64,000 nt of DNA from Lycocorax pyrrhopterus obiensis (taxonomy: Eukaryota > Chordata > Aves > Passeriformes > Paradisaeidae), in NCBI GenBank assembly GCA_014706295.1, contig JACSVZ010000015.1, forward strand, positions 55,301,535-55,365,534. Reading direction: 5' to 3'. Of this stretch, positions 48,601 to 59,700 are shown piece after piece. A program made the position numbers and the translations under genes. Position 1 is the stretch's first letter. Each line of letters opens with the position of its first letter. The notes under the pieces were generated by a model. The model saw only the letters and a list, made by a program, of their open reading frames with translations. It was not told the DNA's origin and made no database searches.

Positions 48601-51600
48601 TCCACATTTGGTATAGGGTGACTAACTAGCCCAGCCCGAGGGGTACACACTGTCTCTATCCCATAAATCTGGTCTGTTCATGATGCTGTTTCAGTACAGA
48701 CATGCTCAGATGGATTTATTTAGAATTTGTCAGCTGATTTTTCTTAGGCTTTCCTCCTCTGTGCAAACCGAGTAGCCACAGAGTGAGGGCCTGAGCATGA
48801 CTTCGGGTGCAGTCGCTCTGGGCTCCCTCCCTGGAGGCAGGAAGAGGAGACAGAGCTTGATGGTGGGAGGGCAGAAGAGTGTTCCTGGCTGTAAAGTGCT
48901 GAGCAACAGCAGGAAAAATATGGCAGACCCAAACGTGGGTCTGCCCGAGCCCAAAGACCTGTAGCAGCCTTTTAGGGTATATATTATGAGAGGTACAATG
49001 CACATGGGGCCCAGTTCCCCCTGACCTCAGTCTCTGTGACTCCTACTGGGGGCACTGCAAGCAAGCTTATATTGAAAGCTATGGAGCTGTTTTTAAACGG
49101 TTCTTTACAGCAGAGAATAATTAATTAAACAGGTGGTTCCATGAGCGGTGCTACTAATGATGGCTGCTTTCCAGGATTTCTCTCTCGTGTGGATTTCCAG
49201 GCTGTAACAAAGGTTGAGCTCATGCTGAGGTCTTTCCCTCAATGAGGGAATTAATAGGGCCTCCCTCCCTCCCTCTACTCTGCTGCCTATTTTCATGAAA
49301 CTTGTAGGTACTTAATTCCTGTCAACCATCTACGCCTCTGTCTCACTTGGTCAAAATTGATCAACGATTTTTAAACTTCCTGGGGATGGAGAGAATAAAC
49401 AAAGAGAGAGAAACAGATGCATGAGGAACATGGCTGGAGAAAAACCTTTTCCTAAAGCTGAAGTTATTGCCCAAGATTGGAATAGAAATCTGTTCTTTGT
49501 TTGCCCCTTTGGCCATACTGGAGGAAAAGAATAAGTAAGGGGAGATCAATGGTGCTGGTGAGGCTGTCCATACAGTTTTGGTGTCCATGTTTTAAAAAGT
49601 TGTCAGTCTTTTTAGGGGGACAAGAATCCCCAAAAAATCTTTTAAGGAATGGTAAAAATGTCTGACGGAAATACTGGCAGACCTTCATTTAATTTCCTCC
49701 GAGCATAATCTTTACTACAGCACGTAAGTTGTTTTGCAGGGGAGTTATACTACATAAAGAGTTCTTTAACCTTGGAAAAACTGATTTTGTTGAGATTTAA
49801 AACAAGTTGAAGTCTCATGTAAGCCAAACATTGGTGTTAGAAACAATGCACCATACATCTATATGTGATTCTCCGTAGTCTGCCAGCTTCAGACCAATAC
49901 AGGAAAGTCTTCCTGAAAACTGTGCTTTGGCTAGGTACTAATAATTGAACCAGTTACATAGGAATATATTACATCCTTTGGCCTTTGTCATTCACCAGAG
50001 CAGAGTAGATTGTTTAAGATCCTAATCTGACCTTGAAAGTTGCTTAAATAAGAACTGAAGTTTTCTTTCCTGATCCTCCATTCCTGGGAGAGACATGGCC
50101 CTCCATCTTTCCCTTCCTGAAATTTTTACAGGGCTATTTGGTTAACCACACAGTTGCAAGGGGAGTTGCAACTTTATGAAATGCTTGGGTGAGAAGAAAC
50201 GTCAAGGTTTTATTACAAGTGAAATGACAGGTTTTCTTTCATGGTTTGCTGTTTTCCAGAATCACCAGAGGGCGCCAATGCAGATCTTCCCAGAAGTGAT
50301 GCTCCCCAGAGGGTTGGAACTCTACATCTCCCAAGCCCATGTCGGTGTGCAAACAAAAAAAGGGCAACTTCTGAAAATTTTTGTGGTAAAATCAGATATT
50401 AGGTCTTGGGGAAGTGCTCAATACTAAGCACAGTGCAAATCTTTTCCAGAACCTGTGCCATTAGTGCATTGGGTGTCTTTGACTTATCTTAGAGGCTGAC
50501 AGTAAGATAGACCTGTGCAAAACCAATTTGGCCAGAAATTAGTTTTCTCATTCCTTTCAGCATCATAGTTTAGTTTGGAATTAGGAAGAACACCATGTGA
50601 TAACAACAATCTTGGAGCATTTGTCAATTTGTGCTTGAAATAGAAATCTCTGCTCCTGTTTTGACATGAAAAGCCAAGATATTTTTGTTGCTTTTATCAC
50701 ACAGATTTGGTTCATCTGGAGTATATAGGATATGAAACAATGGCATTCAGGCGTCTTTATTTGTCGTTTTGTACTATTCAGGACACAGCAATAAACAATG
50801 AACATTCCCTCCCAATAGGAACCTTTCTTGTTCATGCCCCAAAACAGAACCTGAAGACAAATGTACTCTTTTAAAAAGAAACAAGAGATTTATGTTGCAA
50901 GCTTGTTTAGATACCAGCCAGAATACCGTTGCCACAACTCTGTGAATCACTCCTTCTCTCTTTACAGTAAAATAATTTTACGGATAATGATGATGATGAT
51001 AATTCAGATTATTTCTCTGGCACACTTTTGCAAATGATTATCTCTATTTTCCAGTTCTCATTCTAAATGAACAGGAAATTGGAAGAGCTGAGACCCAACA
51101 TTTTTCTCCCATCAGGTCCTGAATTTCCTGGCAGTTTCCCTTTATGTGAAAGTAGGGTTTCTTTCCTATGAAGGTGGTGATGAGGTGGTAGAAATAGCAG
51201 CCTAGGGATGGAGAGAAAGACATTGGAAAAGAACTAGTAAGTATTAGGAGGAGTTTGAATGCAGAGGTGACGTAGTTGGTACCATCCACAGAACTCATGA
51301 GCTCCGCCTGTGCTTGTGGCGTGACCAGACTTTTCCCTCCAATTTTCTCATCCTACTCCCAGCAGTTTTTCATTCCATGTTGGGTGTGAGGAAGCAAGAC
51401 CAGCTTCATACTTTGTCTTCTTGGATGATAGGCCTGGAAACAAGCAAAAAAACTTGAGGATAGGGAATCCCATATGGTATTGTTTAATGGTTTAATGTGT
51501 CCTACTTGATCGCAATAAGAGAGAAGCAGGAAAAGATGTGTCTTTTCTGTGATATATAGCTCCTTAATACTGAAAGAGAAAAGTTTGTTTGCATACCTGT

Positions 51601-52091
51601 CTCTCCCGACTGGAACAAACCAAAGGAATTTAATTTCTAGTGGTATCTTTGGGAGTATCTCTGAAGGATGCCGCTCTGCAGATCTCGACTCTGAAGAGGT
51701 TCTTTTCTTTAACATTTAAAACAAACAACAACAAGCCCTTGCCACACTCCCAGATTACTGCCTGACCAGGATGGAGCTCTTATGCTTTATACATGTTAAA
51801 CATCTCCTATTCACAGCTAACTTTGACTTTGTGCCCTGGGCCAGGTGAAAAGACATTTCCAAATAAGAAAGAGAAGGGGGAAAGAAAAAAGTAAACCCAC
51901 AACACAAAACACCAAAACACAAGAAGCAAACCATAAATTGAAATTTCTGCAAGGGGCGGTGTCTGTGGCCAGTGTTGTTGTGCATCTAAAAAAATAGTTC
52001 TCTTTATGGTGATTTACAAAATGCTTAAGGAAAAGTGGGGAAAAGAGTTCTTTTATGGGCTATTTTATCCTTTTTTTGTCTGCTCTTGCAG
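48601..52091. other. Non-coding stretch, no gene recognised
   Basis: Apart from the hairpin at 48922-48945 and a short GATGATGATGAT run near 50988, no named feature is seen. Frames up to 120 codons (minus strand, 51353-51715) are unrecognised. Confidence 0.5.
48922..48945. repeat. Perfect 10-bp inverted repeat with 4-base loop
   Basis: GGCAGACCCA (48922-48931), loop AACG, TGGGTCTGCC (48936-48945). The stem has seven G-C pairs out of ten, so a transcript from either strand would fold stably. The flanks pair poorly, which argues against a microRNA precursor of usual length. Confidence 0.85.
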
Positions 52092-52162
52092 TCGACTTTT
52101 TGGCAAAATACTGCATCTTCAGCCAGGAGAAGTTGGCGAAGCACAAAAGGGCTTTTGAAGCA
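52092..52162 (+). CDS. Candidate internal coding exon, gene unknown (71 nt)
   Basis: The segment is bounded on the left by a pyrimidine tract ending in GTCTGCTCTTGCAG and on the right by GCA|GTAAGT, both close to consensus splice sites. Between them one frame is open: two bases, then 23 codons reading DFLAKYCIFSQEK and LAKHKRAFEA, ending on a codon boundary. The translation is amphipathic, Lys/Phe-rich and non-repetitive, unlike the chance frames around it. I do not recognise the protein. If the donor is skipped, translation runs into a Phe/Ser-rich pyrimidine tract. A second acceptor-like site (TGTCTGTAG) at 52239 would give a 77-base intron and then a stop after five codons, so an alternative or poison terminal exon is possible. 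Confidence 0.4.
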
Positions 52163-52239
52163 GTAAGTGTAAATTCAGACTTCTTTTCTTTTCCTTTCTT
52201 CCTTTTTTTTCCCCTCTCCCTCTCCTCCTGTGTCTGTAG

Positions 52240-52690
52240 ACAGCTAAGCAGAAATAATAAGCACCATTGCTTGCAGTACACGTCCCATGAATTACGCTGA
52301 CATCAAATGTAACTTTAGAATGGAGGCACGCTTTATTCTTTTCGACGAACTGTTCCCCTATCCATTCTTTATTTACATGTCGTGAGCCTAAGCGCTGCAC
52401 AGCCAGTCAGAACACACACACAAGAGGGGGGAGAAAAAAGGAGGCCATTAAACAAATTAAAAGGGATGGGGATGACTAATACAGTACTCTTGGAATCTGC
52501 AATTTGATTAGTCTGAGTTTAATACACAAAAGCAGCGCCGAAGCAGGAGGGGAGTCGAAGTGCTCTTTAATAACCTTCTACAATTAAATTATGGTGATGA
52601 ATTTAACTATTCTGTGCTTCTAAAGGGGTCTTATTATCTGATTGACTCTGAAAGAAAGTCAGTATTTAACCAGGGTTCTTGAGTCCAGCT
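52240..52690. promoter_or_regulatory. Candidate conserved non-coding element
   Basis: This block directly follows the candidate exon. It is repeat-free, with CpGs kept in AT-rich context (TTCGACGAAC, ACATGTCGTGAGC, GCAGCGCCGAAG, GGAGTCGAAG) and homeodomain words (ACAATTAAATTATG). CpG is normally lost in neutral bird intergenic DNA, so several in a row suggest constraint or, less likely, a recent GC-rich insertion. Confidence 0.35.
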
Positions 52691-55600
52691 ATTGGAAGTC
52701 ATACAGTAGTTTTATGCATTAACAACTATTTTTTTTGTTGTTGCGTGCCTCTTCCCATTTGAATTCATCTGTGATTTGAGAAAGATGGCTGTAAGGGTTA
52801 TTCCCACTGCTTTTGATGGGACTGTATGCTGGCCCTTTTACTGGACTGTCCAGAGAGTTAAAATGAAAATTGTGTGGTTGGATTTGTCTCTTGTTCTGTA
52901 TTTTTGCTTGTAATTTTCAATTTTCACTTATAATTTCAGACTACTTCCCTCTGCTGGCCTTCTCCATTGTCTAACAATGCATCATTCAAATGTAGACTCT
53001 GTGTAAAGCACGCTGGGATCTTTGAAACAGACTTTTGCCATTAAATGGCAGGAATATCATTCCACAGTTTATCCTGACTTGTGGTTTTCTCTCTTTCCTT
53101 CCCCTTACATGATTTTTCATATGCAGAAGGTGAAGTAAGGTGTTGCATGCACAAAATACTAGTAGAGAGGAGAATTGAATGCATTCCTTAAAATTGTATA
53201 TTTCTTTTCCTTATTGCTAGTAAGTATATCTCTTTTGGCTCTTTGATCTTTGACAGAGAGAGAGAAAGAAAGGGACAGAGACTTCATAATTAGCCTGATG
53301 GCAAAGTCAGAGAGGTGATTTTATTCAAAGTAGAGGGATATGATGGAGGCAGAATCCAAATGTTCCAGCTTTTACTTTGATGGCCAAAATGCTGGAGCTA
53401 CTTTGCAAATTTTGATCTGAATATTTGGAGAGGATCTAGGCTGAAGGGATGAAAAGAGAGAATTATGCAGAGTACTGACTATTCAGCTAGGGCCTTATTC
53501 TGATACTTATTTTCATGCTAAGTTGTATCTTTCTTTGCCAGTAGTTTCACTGAAAAAAAAAAAAAGAAAAAGAGAAAGATACTATTTCTGGTGCTAAAAT
53601 GCTGTGCTATTTGAGTGAGAGTGCTATATCCAGCACTCATTTTGTTCATGCCCTGAGTGCCCGAGCAGGGCTTGGTCCCTGTGCTCCATCCACAGCAGCT
53701 GATGGCTCTGGAATGGCCCCTGGCACGGCTGAAGGGCAGCACTGCCCCACTGCCTGCACAACACCAAGTGTGGGGCTGGGCTTTGGGGTCTTCATTCAGC
53801 CCTTGTGCAGCTGCTGGCTCTGGTGAATGAGGCCAGAGTGGAATTCAGACCTCTGCTGCTGCGCAGAGGAGGGAAGGAGCTCTCACCATCTCACTGTGTT
53901 CCCCACAGTGTCCCCTGCTCCCTGGCAGGTGAGAAACAGTGGGTCCAAGGATCTGCTTGTCCTCCTTTTGTGGCATTTTGCAGGCTGTTACAAAAATATG
54001 TGGGAGAACAAAGTATAGTGGTACACAGCTGTGGGATGGCTTGTCATGGGTGGCAAAGGAGCAGCTCATGCAGCTGAGGAGAGCACAGCTTAAGCCAGCA
54101 GTGAGTGAAAAGTGCAATCTGCATATCTGGCAGCCCCGTGTTGGATGCCCTGGATGTCTTAGAGGGGGTTGAAAATTGTTCTAATTTATGTTAGCTGCCC
54201 CCAAGAAATGTGAAACCGTCTGCAGGTGATCACTGTAGCAAAGAAGAGACAAGGTTGTATCTCTTCCTTCCTGACAGAGCTGCCTGCACACCCTGTGGAG
54301 AGAACGTGGGTGCCTGTGCTGCGCTGCTGGCAGGACAATGCCCTCCATCCCCTATGCCAAGGGAGTTTGTTCACCCTGAGGCTCCTCTAGCCATGCTGGA
54401 TGCTGTGGATCTCAGCACGGTGAGTCTGTGTGCTCAGGTGCCCCCTCCTTGCTCTGCTTTCGGCTCTTGAGCTGCTTAACTGTCTTGGGGCTCATTTCTG
54501 GACACTGGTGGTCTCTACACCTCTGTTAGTATGGATGGAGCTGTGGACAGCTTGTGTGCATTTAGAGGCTCTGGTCTATATTTTTTAGGCATGTTTTTTA
54601 CTCACGATGATCTATCTTTACCTCTGTGGAGAGTCAGTTCAGACCAAATACTTTAGACTGAGGGCACTGGAGAAAAATTATATAAATATTTTGATATTGC
54701 AGTTTACTGTTTTGTCTTAACAGTAAAATCCTTCTTCTTGCTTATTAAATCGTGGCAGAAACTTCCTCATGAGCCAATGGTGACAGGCAAACATGATGTC
54801 AGTTTTTAACAAGATGCCAGCCTGAGGTTTAAGAGAGCTGATTTTTATCAGAAGCTTTTATACTACTTGAGTAGTAAAAAAATACATTGTGAGTAACATC
54901 CATGGCTCATGCATGGTAAAAAGGGCAGCACACTGCATGAAACCTAGGGATGCTGGGCTGAGCAGCGCTTCCTTTTTAGAAGATTGTGCTCCCAAATTAA
55001 CTTGTTCCTATGCTAAGCAAAGCAGAAACAGTGCTGCTGCTAAGCAGAACAATTGCTTTTCCTTTGTAGTCTGCCTGCTGGTTTGTTCAGGCCTGCTTTG
55101 TGCTCAGCCTTGGCTGGGTCTGGGACAGTGGTTCAGTAACTGTGAAGCTCTGTGTTTAGATCCTAGCCAAATCAGTGACACACAAAATCAGGGCAGGCAG
55201 TGAATCCCCAATGTGCCAGGTTTAGGAAATCAGCACTCTGCATAGATGAGCCAATATCCTGTATTTATTTTGCTGTTTTCTGTACCCATTTCTCTTGCAT
55301 CTGGGTATTTAATACATATTTCCAACCAGCAACACATCAGCCTTAAATTAAATTCCCTGTTATGAATATCAAAAACCAGGCCCTTCCTTCTCCGTGCTGT
55401 TCCAGCTTGCAGCAGTCACCAAGTACAAGACCACACTCCCCCCAAGCCTCCTCCCTCTCTCCTCCCTCCCTCCCCAAAAGCAATTTTAAACTGCTTGACT
55501 GAATGCAGTATTTGAATGAGGATTTCAAATATGGGCTCAGGCTTTCTCTTTAGCTCACTGTGAGAGAACAGTGCAGAGAAAAATGTCTATTGCAGTGAGC

Positions 55601-56430
55601 ATGCTGACTGTAATTAACTTCAGTATTCACCAGGTAAAACACCAAGAGATTAATCAGGCACACCTAAAATGAGCATGGCAGCACTAATATTCAAAAAACC
55701 CAAAGTGTTTAAAACAAGGGGGAATTTGCCAAAAAGATAAATGGGGACTTCTGTCTCCTTCCCCTTCGCCAGCTGTGGTGGAGTCACAACGCTGGGAATG
55801 TGCAGTGTAGAGAAGGAAGCAGATAAACAAGGCACAAAGGTTGTAGTGAAAAGACAAGTGAGAAGAAAAAGTTTGGCTTCCTCAGGTATCCGGTCTGCTG
55901 CCAGCCCCAGGGATGTGCTGAGCATTGTTGTGTTATTGTGCAAATAAGAGCTTGGATCTGGCCCTTGCTCTCCCTGTCATATAATCACTTCTGTGAGCTG
56001 CTCAAGCTCCATCTAAAAGCTGTCGTTCCTGCTCCCTCTGCACTGATTAGCAGGCCTTTCAAGACACAGGCTGCTTTGGTGGTAAGAAATCTGTGTCTAA
56101 TTTCCAAATGACATTTGTTTTCATGCTAACACTGCCAGCTTGTTTAGCTTGTTCCTTTTTCCGCCTGCTTACCTTGAAGATATTTAGTGAGGCGGCTGTG
56201 CTGCATCTCAGAGCTCTGGTATTGCCAGGCTGACCAAAGCAGGCCCTGTCAGTCTCCCCTGTGCTCCTCTCGTCACCCTGAACCTGCTCCAGGTTGACTC
56301 TCTCCTCCTGCATCTGGGCACAGCAAGGGCAGGAGAGCTGGGTATCGAGGGTGAGGCAGGGCAGCAGGATGGGCAGGGCAGTGGGCTCCCTGGCAAGCCC
56401 CACAGCACTGAAGAGAGGAGAGTAGAGCAC
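52691..56430. other. Non-coding stretch with a GC-richer middle
   Basis: AT-rich flanks surround a GC-richer part (53640-54480) with several overlapping open frames up to 90 codons; one splice-bounded candidate in it is listed separately. A pure pyrimidine tract occupies about 55436-55475. No repeats or RNA genes were recognised. Confidence 0.45.
54278..54419 (+). CDS. Weak candidate exon, gene unknown (142 nt)
   Basis: Acceptor-like CTCTTCCTTCCTGACAG precedes 54278 and donor-like CACG|GTGAGT follows 54419. One frame is open throughout: one base plus 47 codons ending on a codon boundary, with a Pro/Ala/Cys-rich translation (words CGENVGACAALLAG and PSPMPREF). Low-complexity composition and GC-rich context make a chance open frame likely. 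A non-coding RNA exon is another possibility. Confidence 0.15.
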
Positions 56431-56780
56431 ATCCACTGGCAGTCACCAGGGTCAAATGCAGCCTAATGCCTCTAGACACATCCACAGCAATGAGGCAGGT
56501 CTGAGGTCAAGCCAAGGAGTCAGACCACAGGTCAGGGTCAACAATGTCGCTCATGTGGGGTCCAAGGGCAAGTGTGGGAGCTTAAACACAGATCCTGAGC
56601 TCCTGCTCGAGGCCCCAGTGAGGCTCCACGCAGTCCAATCAGCCACGCTGGCCGGTGGTGCCACATCAGGGCTGACCCTGCAGCTCAGCCCCAGGAGCAG
56701 GGGACTGGCAGCAGAGCCTTTTGGGGTGATCAGAGAGGGCTCTCTGGCAGTCTGGAAGGGGGTAAGTAGGCCTCCAGCCA
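56431..56780. other. GC-rich, CpG-containing island of unknown origin
   Basis: The segment is clearly richer in G+C than its neighbours, with repeated short words of the CAGGTCAGGGTCAA / GGTCTGAGGTCAAG type around 56490-56545 and scattered CpGs (ACAATGTCGCTC, CCACGCAGTCC, CACGCTGGCCGG). Edges at both sides are fairly sharp. That pattern suggests an inserted interspersed repeat or LTR-like piece that I cannot name. A 112-codon plus-strand frame (56456-56794) runs across it without a recognisable domain. Confidence 0.35.
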
Positions 56781-59700
56781 TCAGCACAAAATAAGTCTTT
56801 TCACTGCTACTTACTGGTAATTCTCTAGTGTAAATACCCTCCTCAACAGACCTTACATTTTTCACATCTGCATCATATTTCTAGCTCACATTTCTTTCTC
56901 GGCCAATCTCACGTGAAATTCTCTCTCCTCCATCACCTTCATTGGTCATGTCCCTGTCTAACAGCAGAAAATCCTATTCTTAATCCTGAATTATGAACCT
57001 TTGGACACTGACCTGAACTTTGTCCCTCCTATCCTCCATAAATTCCAATTCTATGAGAGACTCTGATTCTTCTCTTTTTTAAACTTTTGCTAATGGAATG
57101 ACTGCTTCTCCTGCTAGGTAGTTGCTCACCTGAGCTTAGTGCTTCTGGCCAGGAAATGTTTCTTTCATCCTGTGAATATTACTGAATTAGACAAATCTGT
57201 GACTCACTATGACACAGAGGTCCTTCTTCTGTTTCTCTTTATTTCATGCCGTGCCCTTCTTTTCTCCTGTTCACTCAACCTATTGTTTTAAATATGGAAT
57301 AGTTATAATTGTAGGAGTCACTTTCAATTTAGGATATTGAGTCTGGAATTGCATTTAGATTTTGATTCATGTAATTTGGGCTGTGTCTTTCAGAATGTGT
57401 GCTAATTAGTGCGAGTTCTCTCTCTTACATCATGGTGGGGACACTTTATTGGGTTGTGCTGTGCTTAATGAAGGTGTTTTGGCCTTGCTGCAGAAGTGGA
57501 AGACTTTCTGTAGATCTGCAAAACAATCACAAATGGGTATAAGAAAACAGGATTTTCCTTTCAAGAAAACAAGATTGTTCGTAAAATTTCAGTTGTTGAT
57601 GGCATGGATAATTGCTATAGAAGATTTTCATCTGGGAGGTTGGAAGTTTTGAATCCAGTGGAATTCTTAAGGTGTGAACATTTGCTTTCATGTTTCTGAT
57701 CCTTTGAAAGCTTTGGGTGAGATGAAGTTGGACACTGAAATTTTTTTCGGATAAGGTGCCACTGTAGATCTGCTGGAGCCTTCTGTTTATTGGGAGCTCA
57801 TGCAAGTAGTAGAAACACTTGGTTTCTTAGGATAAATGTTTGTGCAACCTGACAAAGTTCATGTTGTTGTATATCACATAAATTGTGAAAGATGTGTATT
57901 TGTGTGTGTGTCTAAAAGAGAGAGAAGTTGAATACATAAAACGAAAACCAGCAATACACCAACACTTTACCTTCCTCTGCCCCCAGCGCTACCAACCCAT
58001 AACATATTCACCAGACTTCTGGATTAGGAAGGTCCACTTCAAGATGTTTGAGTGTTAGGAGCTGGCAAGCTGATCCTAGTGGTGTCCTAAGTCCACTTTA
58101 CTCTCTTTCCACAATCTTTTGCAGAAAAAACAGTATTTTCCACGACAGTGAAAGGCGGTTTAGTGACTGGATAGGAAGAAGGGACTACATTTTCTAATCA
58201 CTCAGTTACATCAGTTTCCACATTGATAACTGAGCTTGCTAAAGCACACTTCCAAACAGCAAGATCTTTGTGGCAGAGTGTAACAAAAGCCTTAGTCCTT
58301 AATGTGCTGCCAGGCCCAGACCATCTGTGTGCAAATGACCCCGTGGTGCTGCCAGTGTCAGTAAGACCTGTGTCGACCTGTGGTCTGAGGGCTGTTTGCA
58401 CAAATTTGTCTAGCTGCAGAGGGCATTTCTGTACAGTTTGCTACTCTTCAAAGTGTCTAAGAGGAAAGTCCTGGTGTTAATGGCAAAAATTCCCCTCTTC
58501 TTTGGAGCTCTGCCTTGTTCACTGCATGTCTGGCAGGTACATGGAGAACAGGCAGTGTCCAGGCATCTGCTGGTGTAGGGTACTCCTGCTTTGCTTCCCC
58601 TAAGTTCTGCTGAACGGAAAACTCTGGAGAAATTTGTTTCACCTTTTGAAGGTGAAAACTTATTGGAGCAGAGGGTAACCTATGCAACAGCTGTACATCA
58701 GACTGGCTATGTAAGGTGTGCTTTCTGCTGTTGCTCAACTCTTACCACATAATGAATTTGTTAACAGAAGGTAGGGATATAAATGTGTAGTGAGAACCTG
58801 AGATCATTACCTGTGAGTAATTAGGGCATCTTTTCCTTTCTGCTGCTGTACTTTCCCTGTTAAGAGTTTGTGAAATGCACTGGTATTCAGCCGTCAAAAT
58901 ATTTATTGACTTGAACAGAAAGAGATACGGGCTGTGTATGCAGGTTCTCAGGGGAGTGAACGAAGGACGTGATGTGGTGGAGTGTGACAGCTTCTTCTCT
59001 CTTGATTTTCAGTACTGAACCGAAAGTAAATACTGCTGCCTGGAAAGATGCTGAATGGGGACAGAGATCAATTGTCCAGTTAGGCTGCAAAAACACCCCA
59101 AGATACAGATTCTCAGTTTGTATGATGGCAGAGCAGCTATTTGCTACTTGCATATATGACTTGCTTTTTTTTTTTTTTCCTCATATATTACTTTCTTCTG
59201 CACCCAAATTAAAGTGAGCTTTAGTAGTCAGGGATACTCTTCAAAATAGGAAGTCAACTCCATGAAGTTTACTTCATGGACATCTTTAAAACCGAAAATA
59301 GACTCTTAGCATATGTAAATAAAATTGAATGGGAGTGACTTTACTCTGGATGGGATCTTGAAAATCCTTTCCTTGTCCTGACGATCTCATTCTTATGTGT
59401 GAAGGAGAGTCCCATGTTGCTGGAGATGGGTATCCCTGCTCATCCCTGCTGCAAATCACTGCTCCCCAGTGATTCTCCCCTGATGGCTTGACACATCTGT
59501 ACTCTGACATGCCTGATGCTGCTTCTTCTGTTTGTACAAAACAAATGAAAAAACTCCTTGTTGCTAAGCTGCTAGATATCTGCTTGCTATCTGCAAGATA
59601 AACTTTAACCAAAGGTTGCAACCTGCTGCTTAGCAAAGCTCTGGTTTTGAAACTCCATCACTCCAACACTTTTTTCCAGCTCCCTCTGTACATTTACCCC

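Noticed and set aside
59160..59185. T-run as the complement of a poly(A) retrocopy tail
   Set aside because: No polyadenylation signal complement at the right distance and no recognisable transcript sequence beyond it; simple mononucleotide run.
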